37,321 nt of DNA from an uncultured Pelagibacteraceae bacterium (GTDB lineage: Bacteria > Pseudomonadota > Alphaproteobacteria > Pelagibacterales > Pelagibacteraceae). Location of the stretch: NCBI GenBank assembly GCA_902614835.1, contig CACMMU010000010.1:1-37321 (forward strand), written 5' to 3'. Every line of letters starts with the position of its first letter. Positions within the stretch are counted from its first letter, which is position 1. The position numbers and the translations under genes were made by a program. The notes under the pieces are model-generated. The model had not been told where the DNA came from and ran no database searches. It saw only the letters and a list, made by a program, of their open reading frames with translations. Of the stretch, positions 16,666-24,020 are shown piece after piece.

Positions 16666-17592
16666 ATTTTCTCTAATTTTTTCATAAACTTCGGACACAT
16701 TTAAATTTTTTAGATTATCAACTTTGATTGATTTAAAATTTTCAGATTCTATACTGACCTTTTCTGGACTCGTATGACTACCAAACAAGACTAGGCCTTT
16801 AACATTCAAGTGTGAGCTTATATGTGCAGGACCAGTATCGTTAGCAATTACAAAGCTAGATCCTTTTATTAGACTAATTAATTCTAAAATATTAACCGGT
16901 TGTGAATTGTTTAATATGATGTTTGTATTAAATTTTTTTGCATCATTAATTTCGTTAGGGCCCGGAACTAACGCTATATTGTATTTGTTTCCATAATCTC
17001 TTTTCAACAATTCTATTAAGTCATTATAGTAAGGCCATTTTTTTTTAATCAATTTAGGTGAGCAAAAAGGAAAAATCAAAATATATTTGCCTTCAAAATT
17101 TTGATTAATTAAATTTTGTATATTTTTAAACGCCCAACTTAAGTCAGGTTTTTTTGTAAATAAAAGATCTTTTAAACCTGCTCGATTTAATTGTTTGAGT
17201 ATTCTTTCCAAAACTGGAAGTCCCTCTTCCTCATTAACTTCATTTTTGTTTGTAAAAGAAAATTTGTTTGACCAAAAAATATTCTTTTTTGATAAAAATT
17301 TTTTATAAAACATTGACCTAGATGAATTTTGTAAATCAAAAACTTTAGTGAAAGAAAATCTTTCTAACATTTTTTTTAAATTCATAAGATAGATTAAATT
17401 CCACCTTGGAAGTCTTTTGTCTATTAAAACACCGTCTAAATAAGGACATGTGGACATGAATTCAGTGTAAGGTGGTGTGGTTAATAAAAAAACTTTATCA
17501 TCGGGAAAGTTGTTTTTAATATCCTTAATCGCACCATTTGCTTGGATTAAATCTCCAAGTGAACCATGTTTAATAATCAATATATTTGACAT
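16657..17592 (-). CDS. Glycosyltransferase family 9 (heptosyltransferase-like)
   Basis: A 311-residue GT-B enzyme. ILIIKHGSLGDLIQANGAI (residues 4-22) is the GT9 N-terminal signature, in which the G-D-x-I aspartate region acts in catalysis. ILIFPFCSPKLIKKKWPYYN aligns with the nucleotide-binding linker, and FVIANDTGPAHISSHL at about 252-267 is the conserved GT9 C-terminal motif. WaaC/WaaF-type members transfer heptose to the LPS core, but SAR11-like organisms may not make classical heptose core, so the donor sugar is open. A DUF6165-like gene starts divergently 63 bases away, consistent with LPS or glycan context. Confidence 0.85.
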   Translation of the reverse strand: MSNILIIKHGSLGDLIQANGAIKDIKNNFPDDKVFLLTTPPYTEFMSTCPYLDGVLIDKRLPRWNLIYLMNLKKMLERFSFTKVFDLQNSSRSMFYKKFLSKKNIFWSNKFSFTNKNEVNEEEGLPVLERILKQLNRAGLKDLLFTKKPDLSWAFKNIQNLINQNFEGKYILIFPFCSPKLIKKKWPYYNDLIELLKRDYGNKYNIALVPGPNEINDAKKFNTNIILNNSQPVNILELISLIKGSSFVIANDTGPAHISSHLNVKGLVLFGSHTSPEKVSIESENFKSIKVDNLKNLNVSEVYEKIRENLN

Positions 17593-17654
17593 TGATTTAA
17601 TTTAACTGCATATATTTTTTAAATAGTAAAGTGATTTGTTAAAAAAAAGGCAAA

Positions 17655-18050
17655 ATGAGTAAAATTTATATCGAAGTTTCTGCTGGTGAACTATTTGACA
17701 AGATAAGTATTTTAGAAATTAAAAAGAGAAGAATTAAAGATAAAGAAAAACTTATTTATGTCGAAACAGAGCTTAAGTCTTTAAACGAAACCTTAAAAAA
17801 AAATAAATTAGATAAGGTTGATGAGTTTTTAAAAGAGTGTCTTAAAAATTTGATGAATATAAATATTGATCTTTGGGAAGCCGAAGATTTAAAAAGAAAG
17901 TTTGAAAAAGATAAAAATTTTGGAGAAGAATTTATAAAAATTTCTAGGACAATACACTTTAAGAACGACGAAAGATCCAATGTTAAACGTCAAATAAATG
18001 TTCATACAAACTCTATAATTCGAGAAGTTAAAGATTACGTTAGTTATTAA
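17655..18050 (+). CDS. DUF6165-like protein
   Basis: A 131-residue, charged, largely helical protein. The opening IYIEVSAGELFDKISILEIK matches my recollection of the DUF6165 family (I-E-V-S-x-G-E-x-x-D-K-x-x-I-L-E). The rest is coiled-coil-like helices rich in Lys and Glu, with no membrane segment or signal peptide. Function is unknown; homologues are often encoded near glycosyltransferases, and here it is divergent from a GT9 gene. AAGG sits a few bases upstream of the ATG. Its last 11 bases overlap the convergent permease gene. Confidence 0.65.
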   Translation: MSKIYIEVSAGELFDKISILEIKKRRIKDKEKLIYVETELKSLNETLKKNKLDKVDEFLKECLKNLMNINIDLWEAEDLKRKFEKDKNFGEEFIKISRTIHFKNDERSNVKRQINVHTNSIIREVKDYVSY

Positions 18051-18717
18051 AACTATACTTTTTTTCTAAAAACTTAATAAGACTATGGATTAAGAATGTA
18101 ATTAGCAAATATATGCTACCTGCAACAATAAAGATTTCTACTGGTTTGTAGGTTGTAGATATAATAAATTTAGCAACACCAGTTAAGTCCATCAGTGTTA
18201 CCGTGCTTGCTAACGAAGTACCCTTCAACATAAGTATCATCTCATTTCCGTAAGCCGGTAAAGACTGTCTTAATGCAATAGGAAGTTTAATTTTATAAAA
18301 AATTTTACTATTTGATATGCCTAAGCTTTCACCTGCCTCGATAGTACCTTTGTCTATTGTCTCAAAAGCTGATCTAATAATCTCAGATGTGTAAGCACCA
18401 GTATTTAGAGCAAAAGCAATTATAGCACACCAATAAGGTTCTTTTAAAATAACCCAGAGAAAACTAGATCTTAAATATTCAATTTGCGCGAGTCCAAAGT
18501 AAATTATAAAAAGTTGAACCAGCATAGGTGTTCCTCTAAAAATATATGAATAATAATAAGAAAAAGCTTTTAGAAACTTATTTTTCCCTGTTCTTAAAAT
18601 TGCAAATAAAGTTCCTAAAAAAATACCAAATAAAAGTGAAGCTGAAACTAATTTAAGTGTAATCAAAGTTGCACTTAGTAACTTTGGAAAACTGGAAATC
18701 ATTAAATTAAAATCCAC
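18040..18717 (-). CDS. Polar amino acid ABC transporter permease (HisM/ArtM type)
   Basis: A 225-residue inner-membrane permease with about five helices. The cytoplasmic EAA loop reads EAGESLGISNSKIFYKIKLP at about 141-160, where it docks to the ATPase. The HisMQ-type RGTPMLVQLFIIYFG motif is at about 60-74, and ALNTGAYTSEIIRSAFE is also typical. The start is GTG, overlapping the TAG of the upstream permease by one base (TAGTG). No ATP-binding subunit follows; the next gene is on the opposite strand. The pair of permeases and the binding protein would import a polar or basic amino acid. Confidence 0.88.
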   Translation of the reverse strand: MDFNLMISSFPKLLSATLITLKLVSASLLFGIFLGTLFAILRTGKNKFLKAFSYYYSYIFRGTPMLVQLFIIYFGLAQIEYLRSSFLWVILKEPYWCAIIAFALNTGAYTSEIIRSAFETIDKGTIEAGESLGISNSKIFYKIKLPIALRQSLPAYGNEMILMLKGTSLASTVTLMDLTGVAKFIISTTYKPVEIFIVAGSIYLLITFLIHSLIKFLEKKYSFNN

Positions 18718-19409
18718 TAATACCCCCTTCGATAGTGAACTTCTAATTTGTTTAAAATCTTCATGCTAAAAAAAGTTAAAAATAAATACAAAACAGCTGC
18801 AACCGAATAAAATAGCAAAGGATCTCTTGTTGAGCCTGCTGCAATGTAAGATTGTCTCATTATCTCAACTAACCCTGTTACAGAAATTAAAGCCGTGTCC
18901 TTCAGTGTTATTTGCCAAACATTTGTTATATTGGGTATCGCTAATCTCAACATTTGAGGAAGGATTACTTTAAAAAAAGATGTATTTGTTTTTAAACCTA
19001 AAACTTTACTGGCTTCAAACTGACCTCGTTTAATAGATAAGTAGGCACCTCTAAAAACTTCTGTTGAATATGCTCCAGATATTATTCCAATTGAAAAAGC
19101 CCCGGTAATAAAAGCATTTATTTCAATATAACCTTCATATCCAAAAATCTTAGCGACATACATTACGGCAGCCGTACCACCAAAGAAAAAAAGGTAAATA
19201 ACTAATAACTCAGGTACACCTCTTACAACTGTTGTGTAAAAATTAGCTATGAAGTTTAAAGTTTTATTTTTTGAAATTTTAAGCGGTGTAAATATAAGCG
19301 CGAAAAAAAAACCGATTAGCATTGCTGTTACCGCAACAGCTAAGGTCATTAAGGTTGCAAAAAATAGCTCATCACCCCAGCCATTATCACCAAATTGAAG
19401 AAGTTCCAT
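18717..19409 (-). CDS. Polar amino acid ABC transporter permease (HisQ/ArtQ type)
   Basis: A 230-residue permease with about five membrane helices. VVRGVPELLVIYLFFFGG at about 63-80 and the EAA loop FEASKVLGLKTNTSFFKVIL at about 131-150 are HisQ-type. It forms a heterodimer with the next permease. A 9-bp GC-rich hairpin ends only 6 bases upstream of its ATG, and no Shine-Dalgarno is visible between. This arrangement suggests the permeases are translated or transcribed at a lower level than the binding protein. Confidence 0.88.
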   Translation of the reverse strand: MELLQFGDNGWGDELFFATLMTLAVAVTAMLIGFFFALIFTPLKISKNKTLNFIANFYTTVVRGVPELLVIYLFFFGGTAAVMYVAKIFGYEGYIEINAFITGAFSIGIISGAYSTEVFRGAYLSIKRGQFEASKVLGLKTNTSFFKVILPQMLRLAIPNITNVWQITLKDTALISVTGLVEIMRQSYIAAGSTRDPLLFYSVAAVLYLFLTFFSMKILNKLEVHYRRGY

Positions 19410-19415
19410 ATTAAA

Positions 19416-19438
19416 AGGCGGTTGTTTTCCAACCGCCT
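19416..19438 (-). terminator. Hairpin between binding-protein and permease genes (partial terminator or mRNA stabiliser)
   Basis: AGGCGGTTG (19416-19424) and CAACCGCCT (19430-19438) pair perfectly over 9 bp with a 5-base loop. In the minus direction the stem is followed by TTT and then AAT ATG of the permease. Its GC content stands out in this AT-rich DNA. It starts 13 bases after the binding-protein stop. The short T run suggests partial termination or protection of the upstream mRNA 3' end. Confidence 0.7.
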
Positions 19439-19451
19439 AAATAATTAATTA

Positions 19452-20279
19452 TTACATAGAAGCGTCAAAGCCAAACCAAAGTGTAGCAAGTTCTCTGAGT
19501 TTTCCAGATCTTCTTGCTTTATTTATTGCTTTATTAAAATCTTTAACAAGTTTGGTGTCTTCCTGTCTTATACCAACTCCTACTCCATTTCCAAATTCTC
19601 CGCCAGAGAAAGTTGGTCCAACCAGAACTACATTCTTACCAGATTTTTTTGCATAATCTGTAAAGGCAACTGCAGCTGCTAATGCAGCATCTATTCTCCC
19701 GGCAGCTAAATCAAGATTAACTTCATCCTGAGTTTTGTAAGTCCTTACTGTAACTTTTCCAACTTTGCCTGACTCTAAAAAATTTTGGTGAATTGTAGCT
19801 GTTTGTACCCCAATAGTTTTTCCTGCAAGAGCCTTTTTAAGAGTATTCAGAGTACCGCTATTACTTCCTTTTGAAAGATTTATAGCAGCAGGAGTTTTTA
19901 TACCTGCTAAAGTTGATCCTGACATTACAGCTAATGAAGCTACTTCATCGGCGTAACCTTGAGAAAAAGTTATAACTTTTTTTCTTTCATCAGTGATGGA
20001 CATGCCTGCCATTATGGCATCATATTTTTTTGCTTTTAAAGCTGGAATCATACCGTCCCAATCTTGCTCAACAATTGTGCATGTATGTTTTTTCATATAT
20101 CCGCACAAAACGTTTGCTAGATCAACTTCAAAACCAACTAATTTTCCATCTGATGTTTTTGAATTCCACGGAGGATACGCTCCCTCTGTGGCAATTTTAA
20201 TATTATCTGCATATGTGTTTGATGAAATCAAAAACAAAGATGCAAATATTGATAGAATTAATTTTTTAATTCCCTTCAT
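19452..20279 (-). CDS. Periplasmic amino-acid-binding protein (HisJ/ArgT family)
   Basis: A 275-residue type II periplasmic binding protein. The signal peptide has KGIKK, a hydrophobic core, and a likely cleavage after NTYA at residue 24. IKIATEGAYPPWNSKTSDGK opens the mature domain, followed by GFEVDLANVLC, the solute-binding family 3 signature. DWDGMIPALKAKKYDAIMAGM and ITDERKKVITFSQGY are also typical, and WFGFDASM ends it. The cysteine pair C59/C67 (LCGYMKKHTC) corresponds to the HisJ disulfide. Basic amino acids (Arg, Lys, His, ornithine) or octopine-type ligands are likely. It has the strongest Shine-Dalgarno seen in the window. Confidence 0.9.
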   Translation of the reverse strand: MKGIKKLILSIFASLFLISSNTYADNIKIATEGAYPPWNSKTSDGKLVGFEVDLANVLCGYMKKHTCTIVEQDWDGMIPALKAKKYDAIMAGMSITDERKKVITFSQGYADEVASLAVMSGSTLAGIKTPAAINLSKGSNSGTLNTLKKALAGKTIGVQTATIHQNFLESGKVGKVTVRTYKTQDEVNLDLAAGRIDAALAAAVAFTDYAKKSGKNVVLVGPTFSGGEFGNGVGVGIRQEDTKLVKDFNKAINKARRSGKLRELATLWFGFDASM

Positions 20280-20283
20280 ATCC

Positions 20284-20289
20284 CCTCCT
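20284..20289 (-). promoter_or_regulatory. Strong Shine-Dalgarno for the binding-protein gene
   Basis: AGGAGG, continued as GGG, lies 4 bases before the ATG at 20279. Most genes in this window have a weak site or none, so this one suggests very high expression, as expected for a periplasmic binding protein. Confidence 0.75.
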
Positions 20290-20320
20290 AATTGTGAAGA
20301 TATTATTCCATATTTTTTTG

Positions 20321-20326
20321 ATTATA
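20321..20326 (-). promoter_or_regulatory. Candidate -10 element for the ABC importer genes
   Basis: A perfect TATAAT on the minus strand lies in the 67-bp gap after the SpeD-SpeE gene, about 32 bases before the Shine-Dalgarno. I find no good -35 at 16-18 bp, so the call depends on the -10 alone. It would let the importer be transcribed separately from the polyamine/MTA operon. Confidence 0.35.
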
Positions 20327-20346
20327 AAAAGCTTAATTAAATGAGA

Positions 20347-21387
20347 CTATTTGTGAGATGAAGAAGCAAAATTCCATCTGCAATCGAAACTAGGGATAAA
20401 TACTTCTGACAACTCTACGTTTCCGAAATTAGTTTGAAGCAAATCTAGCCAATTTTTTACTTGCTTAGGTTTTTTTGACATACAGCCGACTTGAGCTGTA
20501 ATAGTTCCTCCTGATTTAAGTATTCTTTTTAAACCTTTCATATTTTTTGCTGCTAAGTTTATACAAAAGTCGTCATCATTAAGATCAACAAAAATCTTAT
20601 CATATTTTGAATCTTTAACTTTCTTGATGCTTTCAAAAGCATCTCCCCAGTAAGTTTTTACTTTATTATTTGCTTTTACATCACCAAAAACTTTTGATAA
20701 ATGTTTTTGACAAACTTTTACTACCTCAGGATCTAATTCGTACCAATCGATCAAATCAAATCCTTTTGAAGAAAGTTCTCTCGCCACACCGCCATCTCCA
20801 CCGCCAATTATTGCTGCACTGGAATTGTCCTTGGATAAATTAAGAGCTGAATTTACAAATTGACTGCTATATTTTTTCTCATCTTTTTCTGCAACCTGTA
20901 ATTCGCTGTCTATAAAAAGAGAATTACCAAATTCCTCTAATTTTACGATTTCTATATGCTGACCCACTTTTGATACAAAATTTTCCAGTACGTCATCTAC
21001 AACATAATATTTTTTGTGACCTGGTGTGCTGTATATGTCTTCATACATACCCTTGTTGCTTCTATCAAAACTTCTTACTACTGCTCTTTCGTGTTTAATC
21101 TCATCTTTAAGAACGTCTAAAGCTTTTGTTGGTGAAATTTTTCCACAGGTAAAAAAGTCAAAACTGATTATACCTCTCTCTGGAAAGGTGTGAAAACTCA
21201 TATGGCTTTCAGCTAAAAGAGCTAAGCAAGTGTATCCTTGTGGTTTAAATACCTTTTCTGAGATATTAAGAACTTCTATTTTTGCTTTTTTTGCAATCTT
21301 ATATATTACCTTGTTGTAAAATTCAGGAGAATACTCCTTCTTCACACCCAGAAAATCTATTGTTACGTGTTCTCCAACTTTTTTCAT
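20347..21387 (-). CDS. speDE: Fused S-adenosylmethionine decarboxylase-aminopropyltransferase (SpeD-SpeE)
   Basis: A 346-residue bifunctional protein. Residues 1 to about 115 are a class 1B AdoMet decarboxylase: LAESHMSFHTFPE has the E60/S61 autocleavage site (S61 becomes the pyruvoyl group), with H66 and C81 (FTCG) as processing and proton-donor residues. Residues 118-346 are an aminopropyltransferase with GGGDGG (195-200) and YELDP. The active-site loop reads VDLNDDD instead of the usual D-S-T-D-P, and the E-x-x-Y-H-E region reads EKKYSSQ. The fusion would turn AdoMet plus a diamine into a triamine and MTA. Such fusions have been described, including from Pelagibacter. AAGGA overlaps the preceding aldolase stop. 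Confidence 0.88.
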   Translation of the reverse strand: MKKVGEHVTIDFLGVKKEYSPEFYNKVIYKIAKKAKIEVLNISEKVFKPQGYTCLALLAESHMSFHTFPERGIISFDFFTCGKISPTKALDVLKDEIKHERAVVRSFDRSNKGMYEDIYSTPGHKKYYVVDDVLENFVSKVGQHIEIVKLEEFGNSLFIDSELQVAEKDEKKYSSQFVNSALNLSKDNSSAAIIGGGDGGVARELSSKGFDLIDWYELDPEVVKVCQKHLSKVFGDVKANNKVKTYWGDAFESIKKVKDSKYDKIFVDLNDDDFCINLAAKNMKGLKRILKSGGTITAQVGCMSKKPKQVKNWLDLLQTNFGNVELSEVFIPSFDCRWNFASSSHK

Positions 21388-21393
21388 AAAAAA

Positions 21394-22038
21394 TTATCCT
21401 TTTTTATAATTTTTCATTTTTTCTAAGACAATTTTCATTTCTTTTTTTGATAAAGTCTTAGGTTTTCCGATTCTTAGCGCATTTATATATTGATGGCAAA
21501 TATTTTCTACTTCCTGCGCGAGCTCAAAAGCGTTGTCTAAATTTTTTCCAAAAGCTATCTGACCGTGATTTGAAATTAAACATGCTGATCTATTTTTCAG
21601 TGCGGACAAAATATTTTTAGATAAATTTCTTGTCCCAAAAGTAGCATATTTTGCGCATTTTATGTCATATCCTCCAGCCACCCCAACCATATAATGAAAA
21701 GCTGGAATAGTTTTACTATGAGTGGATACAGCTGTAGCACACGTAGAATGTGCATGAACAATAGCTTTTGCATCTTTTTTATTCACATAAATATCTTGAT
21801 GGAAACGCCATTCTGATGATGGCTTTCCTTTTTTTTTATCGAATCGTCCATTAAGAGAAACAAAAATAATATCTTTTGGTTTTAATGATGAATATTTAGT
21901 TCCTGAGGGTGTAATATAAAACCCGTTAATATTTTTTTCTTTTGCTCTTAGAGAAACATTTCCTGATCTCAAAGTTGATAGATTGGTGATATTAAGTTTC
22001 TTGGCGTATTTTATAACCTGAGCTCTCAATTTTTTCAT
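21394..22038 (-). CDS. Class II aldolase (FucA-like), probable methylthioribulose-1-phosphate aldolase of the DHAP shunt
   Basis: A 214-residue zinc aldolase. From the ATG at 22038, the Zn ligands are H95 and H97 (IVHAHS) and H158 (SNHGQ), and catalytic E76 lies in PSSEWRFH, a string I recall from fuculose-1-phosphate aldolase. SGNVSLR (25-31) and TPSGTKYSSL (43-52) bind the phosphate. The ATG overlaps the mtnA stop (ATGA), and an upstream in-frame start at 22077 would lie deep in mtnA. Its place between mtnA and speDE points to cleavage of 5-methylthioribulose-1-phosphate into DHAP and methylthioacetaldehyde (Ald2). MtnB dehydratase has the same fold and is the main alternative. Confidence 0.82.
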   Translation of the reverse strand: MKKLRAQVIKYAKKLNITNLSTLRSGNVSLRAKEKNINGFYITPSGTKYSSLKPKDIIFVSLNGRFDKKKGKPSSEWRFHQDIYVNKKDAKAIVHAHSTCATAVSTHSKTIPAFHYMVGVAGGYDIKCAKYATFGTRNLSKNILSALKNRSACLISNHGQIAFGKNLDNAFELAQEVENICHQYINALRIGKPKTLSKKEMKIVLEKMKNYKKG

Positions 22039-23105
22039 TTGAATAAACTCTTTAGTCCTTCGGTTGATGCCTCGCAAACTCCCTTTTCAGTTATTAAACC
22101 TGTAACATATTTTGCTGGTGTAATATCAAACGCTAAATTCATAGCTTTGCTTTTTTTTGGATAAATCAAAACTTTTGTTACTTTGTTATTTTTATCTAAT
22201 CCTTCTACATGAGATAATTCTTCTGAATTTCTTTCTTCTATAGGAATATCTTTAAAGTTTTTTAAATCCCAATCGATTGTTGAACTTGGTAAAGCAACAT
22301 AAAAAGGGACTTTATTATCGTAGGCAGCTAAAGCCTTGAGATAAGTTCCAATTTTGTTTGCAACATCTCCTGTCGATAAAGTTCTATCTGTTCCTGTAAT
22401 GCACATATCTACCTCGCCTCTTTGCATTAAAATTCCTCCGGTATTATCAGCGATTATTGTATTAGATATACCTTCTTCGTTAAGTTCATATGATGTTAAA
22501 TTAGCTCCCTGGTTTCTAGGTCTGGTTTCATCCACCCAAACATGGATTTTAATTCCTTTTTGACGAGCATGGTAAATTGGAGAAGTAGCGGTACCCCAAT
22601 CAATAGTCGCGAGCCATCCTGCATTACAGTGTGTTAAAATATTCACTGTATCTTTTTTCTTTCGATAAATTTCCTCAATTATTTTCAATCCATTCAAGCC
22701 AATATTTTTACAGAAACTTATATCTTCTTCACAAATATCATTTGCTTCATTGATTGCTATTTTCAAAATTTCTTTACTGTTTACTCCTGATAATTTTTTC
22801 ATCATTCTATCCACTGCCCATTTCAAATTAATAGCAGTTGGTCTTGATTTTATTAAATCCTCGCTAGCTTTTTTAATAAAAGACTGATCATTATTTTCAA
22901 TTATAGATAAGACCAATCCATAGGCAGCGGTAGCCCCTATTAATGGTGCGCCCCTTACTTCCATTGTTTTAATTGCATTAATTGAGTCTTTGATGGTTTT
23001 TAAATCTTTAATTATAAATTGATGAGGAAGTTTTGTTTGGTCTATTATTTTAACAATATTATTCTCAAACCAAATTGTTCTAAATTCTTTTCCATTAATA
23101 TGCAT
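22035..23105 (-). CDS. mtnA: S-methyl-5-thioribose-1-phosphate isomerase
   Basis: A 356-residue enzyme of the eIF2B-like isomerase fold, converting methylthioribose-1-phosphate to methylthioribulose-1-phosphate. RGAPLIGATAAYG at 51-63 binds the substrate; catalytic C160 is in THCNAG and D240 in TGTDR, the same numbering as I recall for the B. subtilis enzyme. VDETRPRNQG and DNTGGILM are also conserved. The frame is open 32 codons further upstream, but the ATG at 23105 gives the standard N-terminus and overlaps the mtnP stop by one base (TAATG). It overlaps the aldolase start by 4 bases. Cytoplasmic. Confidence 0.93.
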   Translation of the reverse strand: MHINGKEFRTIWFENNIVKIIDQTKLPHQFIIKDLKTIKDSINAIKTMEVRGAPLIGATAAYGLVLSIIENNDQSFIKKASEDLIKSRPTAINLKWAVDRMMKKLSGVNSKEILKIAINEANDICEEDISFCKNIGLNGLKIIEEIYRKKKDTVNILTHCNAGWLATIDWGTATSPIYHARQKGIKIHVWVDETRPRNQGANLTSYELNEEGISNTIIADNTGGILMQRGEVDMCITGTDRTLSTGDVANKIGTYLKALAAYDNKVPFYVALPSSTIDWDLKNFKDIPIEERNSEELSHVEGLDKNNKVTKVLIYPKKSKAMNLAFDITPAKYVTGLITEKGVCEASTEGLKSLFK

Positions 23106-23977
23106 TATTTTTTCAAAACTCTTCCTGCAATATGTTGTAATTTTTTTATTGTTTTTTTGGTTCTTAGTTTTGGATCGGTAATAATAGCTGTATCTAAGCA
23201 ATTGTTTGCGGGATCTTTATCAACTGAAAAATTTGTAAAAGTTTTAATGACTTCTTTAACCATATTCTGTGCATTCGCAGCATTTTTTTGTAAAGTTTTG
23301 ATAACCATGGCAACATCAACCTCATCATGCTCAGAGTGCCAACAATCATAGTCGGTAACCATTGCGACTGTACAATATCTTATTTCAGCCTCTCTAGCTA
23401 ATTTAGCCTCAGGCATATTTGTCATGCCTATTACATCTGCTTTCCATGATCTATATAAATTTGACTCGGCTAAAGTTGAGAACTGCGGTCCTTCCATCAC
23501 TACATAAGTTCCACCCATTTGATAATTTATATTTAATTTTTTTAAAGCAGCCTCACAACATCGCCCCAAGCCTTTACTTGTAGGTTTTGCCATTGAAACA
23601 TGGGCTACTATCTCATCATTAAAAAATGTTTTTACTCTGGAGAAAGTTCTATCAATAAACTGATCAACTATTACAAAAGTTCCAGGACTAAGATTTTCTT
23701 TTAAAGAACCAACTGCTGAGACTGATATAATATCTGTAACGCCTTGTTGTTTCATTGCATCAATATTTGCTCTAAAATTTATATTGGTTGGGTTTATTTT
23801 ATGTCCTCTAGAATGTCTTGGAACAAAACTTATATCAATACCATCAAATTTTGCTGTCATAACATCGTCTGAGGGTTGTCCCCAAGAAGTTTTAACTTTT
23901 TTCCACTTAGTTTTTTCAAAACCTTCTATTTTATAAAGCCCGCTTCCACCAATTATCCCAAGCTTTCTATTTTTCAT
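23105..23977 (-). CDS. mtnP: S-methyl-5'-thioadenosine phosphorylase
   Basis: A 290-residue nucleoside phosphorylase of the PNP/MTAP family, splitting MTA with phosphate into adenine and methylthioribose-1-phosphate. IIGGSGLY (8-15) is the phosphate loop, VPRHSRGHKINP contacts phosphate, and MEGPQFSTLAESNLYRSW is the purine/ribose region, here given in two parts MEGPQFSTLAE and NLYRSW. MTDYDCWH (VTDYDCW) carries the adenine-specifying aspartates expected for MTAP rather than guanosine-type PNP. First gene of a tight four-gene minus-strand run (mtnP-mtnA-aldolase-speDE); apt is divergent, 43 bp away, so a shared control region is likely. Confidence 0.93.
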   Translation of the reverse strand: MKNRKLGIIGGSGLYKIEGFEKTKWKKVKTSWGQPSDDVMTAKFDGIDISFVPRHSRGHKINPTNINFRANIDAMKQQGVTDIISVSAVGSLKENLSPGTFVIVDQFIDRTFSRVKTFFNDEIVAHVSMAKPTSKGLGRCCEAALKKLNINYQMGGTYVVMEGPQFSTLAESNLYRSWKADVIGMTNMPEAKLAREAEIRYCTVAMVTDYDCWHSEHDEVDVAMVIKTLQKNAANAQNMVKEVIKTFTNFSVDKDPANNCLDTAIITDPKLRTKKTIKKLQHIAGRVLKK

Positions 23978-24020
23978 TATTTAATTATTAATCTTTTTTT
24001 GTTAGATAATGAAGTAAAAT

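Noticed and set aside
21394-22038. MtnB (methylthioribulose-1-phosphate dehydratase) as the identity of the aldolase
   Set aside because: Not fully excluded, but PSSEWRFH matches the FucA-type catalytic region and no mtnC/mtnD/mtnK accompanies it.
22039-22077. Longer aldolase N-terminus starting at 22077 inside mtnA
   Set aside because: The extension is the other-frame copy of the MtnA end; the ATG at 22038 forms a normal ATGA junction and gives the family's length.
23106-23201. Longer MtnA start at 23201
   Set aside because: Extra 32 residues lie over the mtnP end and have no family match; the ATG at 23105 makes a TAATG junction and places C160 and D240 as in known MtnA.
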